41,811 bases of DNA from Planomicrobium sp. CPCC 101079 (GTDB lineage Bacteria; Bacillota; Bacilli; Bacillales_A; Planococcaceae): positions 1 to 41,811 of the forward strand of contig NZ_VOHC01000013.1 of the NCBI RefSeq assembly GCF_007859275.1. The letters run 5' to 3'. Within the stretch, counting starts at the first letter, position 1. The number at the start of each line of letters is the position of its first letter. This document shows, in pieces, positions 33,832-41,722 of the stretch. The notes beneath the pieces were generated by a model, which was not told the origin of the DNA, did not search any database, and was given only the letters and a program-made list of their open reading frames with translations. A program made the translations under genes and the position numbers.

Positions 33832-34487
33832 CTGACGCCCCCCTTTTTATAGGAATTTTTGAAAAGCCCTACTTGAAGTGCCACATCTTCCGCTTGAGCT
33901 ATAGCAGATATCACCGCCACGCCTTCCGCGCCGGCACTCCATACATGTCCTGCGTTTTCAGGAGTGATTCCGCCGATGCCGACAATCGGCAATTGGGGAT
34001 ATATGGATTTCACTGAAAGAATACCGGCTGCACCAGCTGGGCTTTTCGCATCGCTTTTCGAGCTGGTCGGAAAAACGGGTCCCATTCCCACATAATCAGC
34101 TCCCGCCACAATGGCCGCCCCCGCTTCCTCCACTGAATGGACGGAAACACCAAGAATTTTTCCTGGCCCTATTTGCTTGCGCACAGCGGCGGCATCTTCA
34201 TCTTCTTGTCCAATGTGGATGCCGTCCGCGTCAATTTCACGAGCCAATGCAACATTGTCATTGATGATAAATGGCACACCGTACACCTTGCACAGCCGTT
34301 GGCAATCCTGGGCAAATTTCTTTAGCGCATGGCCACTCAAAGCCCCCGCGCCTTTTTCCCGCAACTGAAAAAAACTGATTCCCGCTGACAGCGCTTCTTC
34401 CAGCACCGTCAGAGGATTTCGCTCATTTACATTTCCGGTTCCCATAATAAAATAGATGGATGGTTCACCCCAGTATTTCAATGCCAT
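33828..34487 (-). CDS. thiE: Thiamine-phosphate synthase ThiE
   Basis: A 219-residue TIM-barrel enzyme joining HMP pyrophosphate and thiazole phosphate to give thiamine phosphate. Motifs are FFQLREKGAGAL, the NDNVALAREIDADGIHIGQED segment, GVSVHS, YVGMGPVFPTSSK and IGGITPENA. The start ATG 34487 has AAGGGGGAAGG upstream. A longer frame to 34571 would run deep into thiD. As placed it overlaps thiD by 23 bases, which is usual coupling in this operon type. Confidence 0.93.
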   Translation of the reverse strand: MALKYWGEPSIYFIMGTGNVNERNPLTVLEEALSAGISFFQLREKGAGALSGHALKKFAQDCQRLCKVYGVPFIINDNVALAREIDADGIHIGQEDEDAAAVRKQIGPGKILGVSVHSVEEAGAAIVAGADYVGMGPVFPTSSKSDAKSPAGAAGILSVKSIYPQLPIVGIGGITPENAGHVWSAGAEGVAVISAIAQAEDVALQVGLFKNSYKKGGVR

Positions 34488-35310
34488 TCCTCCTTCCCCC
34501 TTGCTGCATCCCGGCCTTATAAGCTGCGTGATTGGTCGGGCCATGGCCAGCTCCGATATGCAAGCTTTCACTGAGCGCCGCCTGAATGAATTGTTTCGCT
34601 ACATGTATCGCTTCCTTCGCCGCTTTCCCTTTCGCCAATTCTGCTGCCACAGCAGCGGCAAACGTACAGCCAGTCCCATGCGTTTGGGTTGTGTCAATCC
34701 GGACAGAGCGGAAGATAAAAGATTCGCCTGAGCAGTGTAGATAAAAGTCTTCCGCTATGTGAGGATCTGCACCGTGCCCTCCTTTGATAACGACTGATTC
34801 CGCTCCAAACGACAGGATTTTTTCAGCGGCTTTTCTCCGTGACGCCCCGTCAGTGATTGCCATTCCACAGAGAGCTTCAGCTTCCGGAATGTTCGGCGTT
34901 ACGACGGTTGCCAAGGGCAGAAGGTGCTCCTTTATCGCTTCCGCAGCTTCCCGCTGCAGCAAGGCGGCTCCGCCTTTTGCAATCATAACCGGATCGACGA
35001 CGACTCTGCCCCAGCCAAATTGCTTTATACTTCTTACCGCCTCTTCGATAATTTCCGCGCTGAACAACATTCCCGTCTTCAGTGCCGCCACTTGAAAGTC
35101 CCTGCCTATCGCCTCCAGCTGGCTGCGCACCGCTTCAGGGGCCATCGGGTAAATCGCATCGACTCCGAGCGTATTCTGCGCCGTCACTGCTGTAATGGCT
35201 GAAGTGGAATAAACACCGAGTTCCTGAAAAGTTTTAATATCCGCTTGAATGCCAGCGCCACCTCCAGAATCGGATCCTGCAATGGTCAGTACTTGAGGGA
35301 TTGCACTCAT
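34465..35310 (-). CDS. thiD: HMP kinase / HMP-phosphate kinase ThiD
   Basis: A 281-residue bifunctional ribokinase-fold kinase that phosphorylates hydroxymethylpyrimidine twice to HMP pyrophosphate. Motifs are TIAGSDSGGGAGIQADIKTF at the N-terminus, VDPVMIAKGG, TPNIPEAEAL, and the anion-hole HGTGCTFAAAVAAELA. It starts at ATG 35310, overlapping thiM by 4 bases, and takes HMP released by TenA. Confidence 0.94.
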   Translation of the reverse strand: MSAIPQVLTIAGSDSGGGAGIQADIKTFQELGVYSTSAITAVTAQNTLGVDAIYPMAPEAVRSQLEAIGRDFQVAALKTGMLFSAEIIEEAVRSIKQFGWGRVVVDPVMIAKGGAALLQREAAEAIKEHLLPLATVVTPNIPEAEALCGMAITDGASRRKAAEKILSFGAESVVIKGGHGADPHIAEDFYLHCSGESFIFRSVRIDTTQTHGTGCTFAAAVAAELAKGKAAKEAIHVAKQFIQAALSESLHIGAGHGPTNHAAYKAGMQQGGRRNGIEILG

Positions 35311-36092
35311 ACCTTTTCTTCCTTTCCTTTTAAAATTTCTTCGATTTCGGTTTGCTGGAGTGAACTCAATTCATCCAAAAAAGCCAGTTGAAAAGTTCCC
35401 GGCAATTTCGCGTAAGCGGCCGCTCTTTCTCCGGCAATGGCGTAATATTGCATGGCCGCCGTCGTTGCCATGAACGCGTCTCTTGGTTTTGTCGCCAAAA
35501 ACGCGGCCACCACCGCACTCAGCAAACAGCCAGTCCCTGTAATCGATGCCATGATGGCATCGCCAAACGGAATTTCCACAAACCGCTTCCCGTCCGTTAC
35601 AACGTCCACTTCTCCGGTAACAGCGACAATTATCCCCAGCTTCACAGCGAGCCGGCGGGCAAGTTCACCAATATCGGCCTGCCCTTCTCCCGCATCCACG
35701 CCTTTGGCTTGCCAATCCGCTCCAGCAATGGCAGCCAGTTCGCCGGCATTGCAGCGAAGAACGGTGATCTTCAGTTCACTAAGGATCTTTGCGACTGCAC
35801 TAGCTCTGTATGGAGTCGCTCCAGCGCCCACCGGATCCAGGACGATGGGAATGTTTTTTTCGTTGGCTGCTTTTCCGGCAATCAGCATACTTTGCAAAGA
35901 AACAGCATTCAAGGTGCCGATATTCAGCGACAGCGCCCCGGCCAAGGAAGCCAGTTCCCCGGCTTCTTCCGGCGCCTCCCCCATGATTGGCGACGCGCCG
36001 ATTGCCAGCAAGCCGTTCGCTTGAAAGTTCGAGACCACGTGATTGGTAATTGAATGGACAATCGGTTTTTGTGTTTTGAGTTCATTTAGCAC
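35307..36092 (-). CDS. thiM: Hydroxyethylthiazole kinase ThiM
   Basis: A 261-residue kinase salvaging hydroxyethylthiazole brought in by ThiW. Motifs are IVHSITNHVVSNFQANGLLA, LNIGTLN, VLDPVGAGATP and the late ITGTGCLLSAVVAAFLA. The start is GTG 36092, one base after the tenA stop and 8 bases after AGGCAGG. An upstream in-frame TTG at 36122 has poorer context. Confidence 0.93.
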   Translation of the reverse strand: MLNELKTQKPIVHSITNHVVSNFQANGLLAIGASPIMGEAPEEAGELASLAGALSLNIGTLNAVSLQSMLIAGKAANEKNIPIVLDPVGAGATPYRASAVAKILSELKITVLRCNAGELAAIAGADWQAKGVDAGEGQADIGELARRLAVKLGIIVAVTGEVDVVTDGKRFVEIPFGDAIMASITGTGCLLSAVVAAFLATKPRDAFMATTAAMQYYAIAGERAAAYAKLPGTFQLAFLDELSSLQQTEIEEILKGKEEKV

Positions 36093-36093
36093 T

Positions 36094-36777
36094 TTAAACA
36101 CCTGCCTTATCAAAAGTCTCAACGGACCATGTTTCTTTTTTCCAAGCCTGCTCCCAGAAGTTCCATTCGTAATAGCTGCTCCGCCGGAAATGGCTTTTCA
36201 GTTCTCGTCGCCTCGCTTGCGGCAGTTCTTCTGCCAGCTTGTCCATGCGCTCGATTTGTTCAGCAACAAGTTCCCCAAACCACTCCGAACCATATGTTTC
36301 GATCCAGCGTTTGTAAATCGGATGGCCAGGCTTTGCATTTTTCAAATTTTCACCGATTTCATAATACAGCCAGTAGCAAGGCAGAATCGCAGCCAAGACA
36401 TCGGCCAGATCACCTTCTGCGGAACGATACATGTGGGATACATATGCATACGCACTTGGGGACGGTTCAAATGCCGCCCAGTCCTCTTTTGTTACACCGA
36501 GCAATTTCATGAACGACTCGTGCAGCGCCATTTCGGCGGCACATGTCTGCTCGGCATGATGGGCAAAACGTTTTGTCGTTTCCAAGTCGCCCGCTTTGAC
36601 AGCACCGATTGCCTGCACTTTCGCAAAATGGGTCAAATAATAAGCATCCTGCATCACATAGAAGCGGAACCGGTCAAGTGCCAATGTGCCATCGGCAATT
36701 CCTTTCACGAACGGGTGATCAAAACTTGCTTGCCATAATTCATTGCATTCTTCACGCACTTCTTTACAAAATGACAT
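36094..36777 (-). CDS. tenA: Aminopyrimidine aminohydrolase / thiaminase II TenA
   Basis: A 227-residue all-helical enzyme that hydrolyses aminopyrimidine breakdown products of thiamine to HMP for salvage. Family features are FVKGIADGTL near 25, RFRFYVMQDAYYL, the catalytic Cys in HHAEQTCAAEMALHE, and LPCYWLYYEIG. The start ATG 36777 has AAAGGAG 8 bases upstream; a longer frame upstream runs through the riboswitch terminator and is rejected. First gene of the thi operon. Confidence 0.93.
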   Translation of the reverse strand: MSFCKEVREECNELWQASFDHPFVKGIADGTLALDRFRFYVMQDAYYLTHFAKVQAIGAVKAGDLETTKRFAHHAEQTCAAEMALHESFMKLLGVTKEDWAAFEPSPSAYAYVSHMYRSAEGDLADVLAAILPCYWLYYEIGENLKNAKPGHPIYKRWIETYGSEWFGELVAEQIERMDKLAEELPQARRRELKSHFRRSSYYEWNFWEQAWKKETWSVETFDKAGV

Positions 36778-36878
36778 TTCTCCATCTCCTTTTAAACGAT
36801 TTTCGGGCTCGAATGCCTGCTCTACGAAATGAAAGTTGAAATTGAGCAGCCACATCCGCTTTTTCCAGCAAATAAAAA

Positions 36879-36908
36879 ACGCCGCTTCCCAGTAAAGGAA
36901 AGCGGCGT
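36879..36908 (-). terminator. Riboswitch-controlled terminator in the thi leader
   Basis: ACGCCGCTTCC (36879-36889) pairs with GGAAAGCGGCGT (36897-36908). On the minus strand it is followed by TTTTTTATTTG. It lies between the TPP aptamer and tenA, the normal place for the expression platform: thiamine pyrophosphate binding favours this terminator. Confidence 0.85.
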
Positions 36909-36943
36909 GTATGCACATAGAAAAGAGAAATTTGCATGCGTTC

Positions 36944-37033
36944 GCCACTTCCCTCCGCTGGTATGATCCAGATCAGGTTCAAAGGGTCCGGGCTTATGCC
37001 CGTCTCAGCCGATATCCGGCTCCCCTAGTGGTG
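36944..37033 (-). promoter_or_regulatory. TPP riboswitch (THI element)
   Basis: On the minus strand the conserved thi-box parts are all present in order: ACTAGGGGAGCC, GGCTGAGACGGGC, ACCCTTTGAACCTGATCTGG, ATACCAGCG and GAGGGAAGTGG. The closing stem CCAC/GTGG is present. It controls tenA-thiMDEW through the terminator at 36879. Confidence 0.97.
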
Positions 37034-37056
37034 TTTAATATTTAGTTTTCGTAGCC

Positions 37057-37086
37057 ACTATATCACAGTTCAAGAAACTTCAACAA
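37057..37086 (-). promoter_or_regulatory. Promoter of the thi operon, inside the 3' end of the MsmX-type gene
   Basis: TTGTTG (37086-37081) and TATAGT (37062-37057) are separated by 18 bases on the minus strand. The -35 lies in the last codons of the ABC ATPase gene. No terminator for the ATPase gene is visible before it, so ATPase transcripts may also enter the riboswitch. Confidence 0.55.
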
Positions 37087-38200
37087 CTGATTTTGCAATC
37101 GGCTCTTTGATGCGTTCCCCATTTTTCGGGTCAAAGAAATGGACATGGGACATATCAAAAGCAAGCCGCACTGTATCGCCCGGGCTGATTTTTGAATCAG
37201 CTTCCACACGTGCCACAAACTCCTGGTCCGCGTAGAGAGCATACAAAATAGTTTCGGCCCCAGTAAGTTCGGACACAGTAATTGTTGCATCAAATTCGCT
37301 TGTTGGAACTCCGGAGAGATCTTCACTGTTTACATGGATGTGCTCTGGCCGGATCCCTAAAGTGATCGGTGCTCCGTCATAACCTTGGCCTTTCAACCAG
37401 TCCAACTGCTCTGCTGGAATGTCCAGTGTCCGGTCTCCAATAGTGAAGGTCCCGTTCTTTAAAGTCCCTTCGAAAAAATTCATGGCAGGCGACCCGATAA
37501 AGCTGCCAACAAATCGGTTGGCCGGAAAATCATAGACTTCCTTAGGTGTCCCCACCTGCTGGATAAGGCCATCTTTCATGACGACAATGCGGCTGGCCAT
37601 TGTCATGGCTTCCGTTTGATCGTGTGTCACATAAATGGTCGTTGTTTGCAGCCGCTGATGCAGCTTCGCAATTTCCGCCCGCATCTGCACCCGCAACTTA
37701 GCATCCAAATTTGATAACGGCTCATCCATCAAAAAGACTTGCGCATCCCGGACAATGGCGCGCCCAAGAGCTACCCGCTGGCGCTGGCCGCCTGATAGAA
37801 CTTTCGGCTTTTTATCCAAGTAAGGCTGCAGGCCAAGGATATCTGCTGCAGCTTCTACTTTTTTCTTAATCTCCTGCTTTTTCACTTTACGCAGCTTCAA
37901 ACCAAACGCAATGTTTTCAAAAACCGACATATGTGGATAGAGAGCATAATTTTGAAATACCATGGCAATGTCCCGCTCTTTTGGCTGGACTTCGTTCATC
38001 AGTTTGCCGTTTATGTAGAATTCGCCGTCCGTGATTTCTTCAAGCCCCGCAATCATACGCAGCGTTGTCGATTTCCCGCACCCAGAAGGGCCAACAAAGA
38101 CGATAAATTCACCGTCTTTAATGTGAAGATTAAAATCTTTCACTGCAATAGCACCGTTGTCGTATGTTTTCTTCAAGTGTTCAATCTTAATCTCTGCCAT
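37070..38200 (-). CDS. msmX: Sugar ABC transporter ATPase (MsmX/UgpC/MalK type)
   Basis: A 376-residue ATPase with Walker A GPSGCGKST (38-46), the Q-loop in MVFQNYALYPHM, signature LSGGQRQR, Walker B VFLMDEPLSNLD and switch His in YVTHD. A C-terminal regulatory TOBE/OB domain follows. In Bacilli MsmX-type ATPases often energise several sugar importers. Here it is divergent from one complete set of binding protein and permeases, so it probably serves at least that one. ATG 38200 follows GGGGGAAG. The promoter TTTGTA-N17-TATAAT is at 38227-38255. Confidence 0.92.
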   Translation of the reverse strand: MAEIKIEHLKKTYDNGAIAVKDFNLHIKDGEFIVFVGPSGCGKSTTLRMIAGLEEITDGEFYINGKLMNEVQPKERDIAMVFQNYALYPHMSVFENIAFGLKLRKVKKQEIKKKVEAAADILGLQPYLDKKPKVLSGGQRQRVALGRAIVRDAQVFLMDEPLSNLDAKLRVQMRAEIAKLHQRLQTTTIYVTHDQTEAMTMASRIVVMKDGLIQQVGTPKEVYDFPANRFVGSFIGSPAMNFFEGTLKNGTFTIGDRTLDIPAEQLDWLKGQGYDGAPITLGIRPEHIHVNSEDLSGVPTSEFDATITVSELTGAETILYALYADQEFVARVEADSKISPGDTVRLAFDMSHVHFFDPKNGERIKEPIAKSVVEVS

Positions 38201-38226
38201 TTTGCTTCCCCCATTCTTTTTGTTTA

Positions 38227-38255
38227 ATTATAGATAGTTTTCTGTAAATTACAAA
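38227..38255 (-). promoter_or_regulatory. Sigma-A promoter of the MsmX-type gene
   Basis: TTTGTA, 17 bases, TATAAT on the minus strand, about 27 bases from the ATG. Confidence 0.6.
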
Positions 38256-38289
38256 TATGACCATGGAAAAGTAAGAGAAGTTAAGCTAT

Positions 38290-38306
38290 ACTTCTCCTAA
38301 AGAAGT
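38290..38306. promoter_or_regulatory. Palindrome ACTTC-N7-GAAGT, possible operator (copy 0)
   Basis: ACTTCTCCTAAAGAAGT is a 17-base palindrome with the same outer half-sites as 38415-38431. It lies upstream of the ATPase promoter. A further AGAAGT copy just before it allows an alternative AGAAGT/ACTTCT pairing. Confidence 0.4.
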
Positions 38307-38384
38307 AGAAGCTGGAATTTATTATCCACCTTCTCTAAATTTATAGAGGAGAAAAGGTTTAAAGTCCAGTAATATAGGTTAATT

Positions 38385-38401
38385 ACTTCGAGGGTCAAAG
38401 A
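38385..38401. promoter_or_regulatory. Imperfect copy of the palindrome, possible operator (copy 1)
   Basis: ACTTCGAGGGTCAAAGA shares ACTTCGA and, with one change, the right half-site of 38415-38431. The centres are 30 bases apart, close to three helical turns. Confidence 0.45.
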
Positions 38402-38414
38402 TTTTTTGTAAATC

Positions 38415-38431
38415 ACTTCGACTGTCGAAGT
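38415..38431. promoter_or_regulatory. Perfect palindrome ACTTCGAC-T-GTCGAAGT, probable operator (copy 2)
   Basis: An 8-bp perfect inverted repeat around one base. It sits between a possible -35 (TTGTAA, 38406) and -10 (TAATAA, 38431; spacer 19), 54 bases before the binding-protein gene. This is the usual place for a repressor operator of a sugar operon. The regulator itself is not in the window. Confidence 0.55.
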
Positions 38432-38484
38432 AATAACCTGACTTCCTTTTTAAACTACCACAACTACAGGAGGAGTGAAGAAAA

Positions 38485-39810
38485 ATGAACAAAACGCGCA
38501 GCTTTATCTTTGTACTGGCCGCCTTGGTTTTATTTTTAAGCGGTTGTGCCGGTTTCCAGACAAGCAGCAACAATGAAGAAGCGAACAAAGAAGAAAATAC
38601 AGAAGGTAAAACCGTCATCGATTTTTGGACGTTCTGGGGCTCAGAAATCCGCCGCCCAATCATCGAGAAAATGATTGCAGATTTTAACGAATCACAAGAC
38701 GAAATTGAAGTGAAACACACATATTTGCCATTTGGCGATATTTGGACTAAAGAACTTGCGGCAATTGCTGCCGGCGATCCGCCTGATGTCGTGATCAACG
38801 ATATCAACGCGACTGCACTTCGCGGACAAAAAGAGCAAGCGATGAACTTGTCTCAATTCTTGGAGCAAGATGACATTTCAAACCGCTTTTACCCTGAACT
38901 TTGGGATGCGACTCTTTACGAAGGCGACTCTTACGGAGTTCCATTCAATACCGATACGCGGGTTTTATTCTACAATAAAGACGCTTTTGAAGAAGTCGGC
39001 CTAGATCCTGAAAATCCGCCGACAACTTGGGCTGAACTTGAAGAGTATGCAGCAAAATTGGACAAGAAATCCGGTGATAATTATGACCGCATCGGTTTTT
39101 ATCCGCTATGGGGAGTCGGATATGATGTTTGGCTCTTGAACGCAAATGGCCAGAACTATTTTGACGAGCAAAATAATTTCCAAATTGATACAGCCAAAAA
39201 TGAAGAGGTTTTAAATTGGCTGAAGTCTTTCAAAGATCGTTATGGCGAAGATGTGATCAACTCTTATCAAGCACAGATCGACAGCCAACAAGGGCACCCA
39301 TTCTTTAGCGGAGATTTGGCAATGATCGTCCAACAGCCGACTTTCTACACCCAAATCCGCGACTATGCACAAGATTTGAATTTCGGAGTGGTAGAACTTC
39401 CTGAATACGAAGAAGGGAATGGCCACACAAGTTGGGGCGGCGGTTTCGTAGCAGAAATTCCTGCTGGCGCCAAAAACCCTGAAGCATCTTGGGAATTCAT
39501 CAAATACTTGACTGACGTTGAAGCACAGACCTATTGGGCTGTCCAGAACTTTGACAATGTCGCGAACATTGAAGCGGCTGAATCGGCTGCCGAATCAACA
39601 GAATTCACGGAAGATGGCACAATGGTTTACCAGAAAGCCGTTGAGAACATGGAACATACGCTATTGACGCCGGTTCCGGTAATCGCACCTGACTTCAGCA
39701 GTTTCATCAACCCGAACATGGATGAATTCTTCCTCGGTTCTATGACAGCAAAAGAGGCATTAGAGAAATCACAGACAGATGTCGAGAACTTAATCAAGAA
39801 AAACCAGTAA
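38485..39810 (+). CDS. Sugar ABC transporter substrate-binding lipoprotein
   Basis: A 441-residue family 1 extracellular solute-binding protein. The lipoprotein signal peptide ends in the lipobox LSGC with Cys21, followed by an Asn/Glu-rich linker. The mature part opens VIDFWTFWGSE and has GDPPDVVINDINA, PFNTDTRVLFYNKD, and GGGFVAEIPAGAKNPEASW, all typical of the MsmE/MalE-like group. The ligand is probably an oligosaccharide; which one cannot be told. ATG 38485 follows AGGAGGAG. It is first in the importer operon behind a palindromic operator. Confidence 0.92.
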   Translation: MNKTRSFIFVLAALVLFLSGCAGFQTSSNNEEANKEENTEGKTVIDFWTFWGSEIRRPIIEKMIADFNESQDEIEVKHTYLPFGDIWTKELAAIAAGDPPDVVINDINATALRGQKEQAMNLSQFLEQDDISNRFYPELWDATLYEGDSYGVPFNTDTRVLFYNKDAFEEVGLDPENPPTTWAELEEYAAKLDKKSGDNYDRIGFYPLWGVGYDVWLLNANGQNYFDEQNNFQIDTAKNEEVLNWLKSFKDRYGEDVINSYQAQIDSQQGHPFFSGDLAMIVQQPTFYTQIRDYAQDLNFGVVELPEYEEGNGHTSWGGGFVAEIPAGAKNPEASWEFIKYLTDVEAQTYWAVQNFDNVANIEAAESAAESTEFTEDGTMVYQKAVENMEHTLLTPVPVIAPDFSSFINPNMDEFFLGSMTAKEALEKSQTDVENLIKKNQ

Positions 39811-39826
39811 GCGAGGGGGAACCATT

Positions 39827-40738
39827 TTGGGGAAAAAAAGACTGACCATGCGGCGCAAGGAAAGCATCTACGGCTATATTTTCGTATTGCCATGGATCAT
39901 TGGATTTCTCGCTTTCACCGCGGGACCTTTGGTATTTTCCTTTGCGGCGAGTTTCACAAACTATAACATTACATCACAGATGGACTTTGTCGGCGGAGAA
40001 AACTATCAAGGGCTCTTCACGGAGGACAGCCTTTTTTGGACCTCGCTCTGGAACACCTTGTATTTTGTGGCATTTTCGGTGCCACTGACAACTCTTGGCG
40101 CCATTTTCCTGTCCGCTTTATTGAATCAGGATATTCCGGGCATCCGCTTTTTCCGGACTTTGTATTATTTGCCGGCAGTCTTGTCTGGCGTCGGAGTATA
40201 TATGCTTTGGATGCAGCTTCTCGACCCAGGTACCGGGATGGTTAACTTGGTGTTGAGCTGGTTCGGCATCGACGGGCCCAATTGGCTGTTTGATCCGGAC
40301 TGGACGAAGCCCTCGTTGATTTTCATGAAGCTTTGGAGTGTCGGCGGTTCGATGCTTTTGTATTTGGCGAGCATGCAGGGCGTTTCCAAAAATCTTTATG
40401 AAGCCGCGGAAATAGACGGCGCAAATACATGGAGAAAGTTCTTCCATATCACGATCCCGATGATTACACCTGTCATTTTCTTTGACGTGGTGACGAGCCT
40501 CATCGGCGGGTTCCAGATTTTTCAGGAAGCCTATGTCATGTCCAATAATGGTGAAGGCGGCCCGGCAAATTCTTTGCTGTTCTATAATCTGTATATGTGG
40601 AAACAAGCCTTTACAAACTTTAACATGGGCTATGCCATGGCCATGTCGTGGATTTTATTCGTCATTGTGTTCTTCCTGACCATCATCAATTTGAAGCTCG
40701 CTCCTCGTTGGGTTCATTACGAAGGGGAGGAGAAATAA
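39827..40738 (+). CDS. Sugar ABC transporter permease (MsmF/MalF type)
   Basis: A 303-residue inner-membrane permease with six segments and the EAA loop that contacts the ATPase (EAAEIDGANTWRKFFHITIP). The N-terminal basic stretch and IYGYIFVLPWIIGFLAF are typical for this group. It probably starts at TTG 39827, 7 bases after GAGGGGG. ATG 39848 is an alternative. It follows the binding-protein gene by 16 bases. Confidence 0.92.
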   Translation: MGKKRLTMRRKESIYGYIFVLPWIIGFLAFTAGPLVFSFAASFTNYNITSQMDFVGGENYQGLFTEDSLFWTSLWNTLYFVAFSVPLTTLGAIFLSALLNQDIPGIRFFRTLYYLPAVLSGVGVYMLWMQLLDPGTGMVNLVLSWFGIDGPNWLFDPDWTKPSLIFMKLWSVGGSMLLYLASMQGVSKNLYEAAEIDGANTWRKFFHITIPMITPVIFFDVVTSLIGGFQIFQEAYVMSNNGEGGPANSLLFYNLYMWKQAFTNFNMGYAMAMSWILFVIVFFLTIINLKLAPRWVHYEGEEK

Positions 40739-41665
40739 ATGGATAAAACAACAGAAGAGACGGATTACCTGGACAGTGCCGACAGCCTAAAAAGCATCGG
40801 CAAGACGAATGAAAACCCCAGTTTCTTGGAGCATCGCGGAAACAGGAAAAACTTTTTGACGGTCATCAATTTTTTCCTGCTTGCAATAGGCGGCTTGCTA
40901 ATCCTTTCTCCTTTATGGTGGATGGTTTCCACGTCCCTTAAAACGATGGCAGAAGTAATGTCGTTCCCTCCATCTTTTTGGCCGGAGGATTGGTTGTTCA
41001 GCAACTATTTACGGACGTGGGAAGCAGCTCCTTTTACACGCTATACAATTAACACACTGACCATCACCATTCTTGTCGTTATCGGCAATGTATTGTCAAA
41101 TTCGTTTATCGCTTACGGATTTGCGAAGATTCCGTTCAAAGGCAAAAATATATTGTTTGCAATTGTCTTGGCTACCATGATGATTCCAGGATTTGTCACA
41201 CTGATTCCGCAATATGTTCTTTTTGCCAAATTGAACTGGATCAATACTTATTACCCTTTGTTTGTGCCAGCCTTTTTCGGCAGCGCCTTCAACATCTTCC
41301 TGCTTCGCCAATTTTATATGACAATTCCTACCGAATTGATTGAAGCAGCGAAAATGGAAGGTGCCAACCATTTCTATATTTGGTGGAAAATCGGTTTGCC
41401 GTTAACCAAGCCGGCAATCGCCACTGTCGCTATCTTCTCATTTAATGGCGCGTGGAACGATTTCCTTGGGCCGCTATTGTATTTGAACGACGAAAACTTG
41501 TATACACTGCAGATTGGTTTGCAGGTATTCAAGGGGCAACTCAGCACTCAGTGGAATTATTTGATGGCCGGCTCGCTTATTGTGCTGTTGCCAGTCATCT
41601 TGCTGTTCTTCGTTTTCCAAAAATATTTCATCCAGGGCATCAACTTACAATCTGGAGGAAAATAA
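40739..41665 (+). CDS. Sugar ABC transporter permease (MsmG/MalG type)
   Basis: The 308-residue second permease has an unusually long hydrophilic N-terminus (about 40 residues) before the first membrane segment, and the EAA motif EAAKMEGANHFYIWWKIGLP. The start ATG 40739 follows the previous stop without a gap, with GGGGAGGAG as its ribosome binding site inside the upstream gene. Last gene of the visible operon. An insertion sequence begins about 20 bases after its stop, with no terminator between. Confidence 0.92.
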   Translation: MDKTTEETDYLDSADSLKSIGKTNENPSFLEHRGNRKNFLTVINFFLLAIGGLLILSPLWWMVSTSLKTMAEVMSFPPSFWPEDWLFSNYLRTWEAAPFTRYTINTLTITILVVIGNVLSNSFIAYGFAKIPFKGKNILFAIVLATMMIPGFVTLIPQYVLFAKLNWINTYYPLFVPAFFGSAFNIFLLRQFYMTIPTELIEAAKMEGANHFYIWWKIGLPLTKPAIATVAIFSFNGAWNDFLGPLLYLNDENLYTLQIGLQVFKGQLSTQWNYLMAGSLIVLLPVILLFFVFQKYFIQGINLQSGGK

Positions 41666-41722
41666 AAAATCCCATCTGCGAATGTGGACTGACCCGTTAA
41701 TTTGAGACACAAGAAAAAACAC

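Noticed and set aside
36778..36948. N-terminal extension of TenA
   Set aside because: It would translate the riboswitch terminator hairpin; ATG 36777 has AAAGGAG and fits the family length.
38330..38370. TTCTCT/AGAGGAGAA inverted repeat as a terminator
   Set aside because: It lies between divergent promoters, so no transcript needs to end there, and no T run follows.
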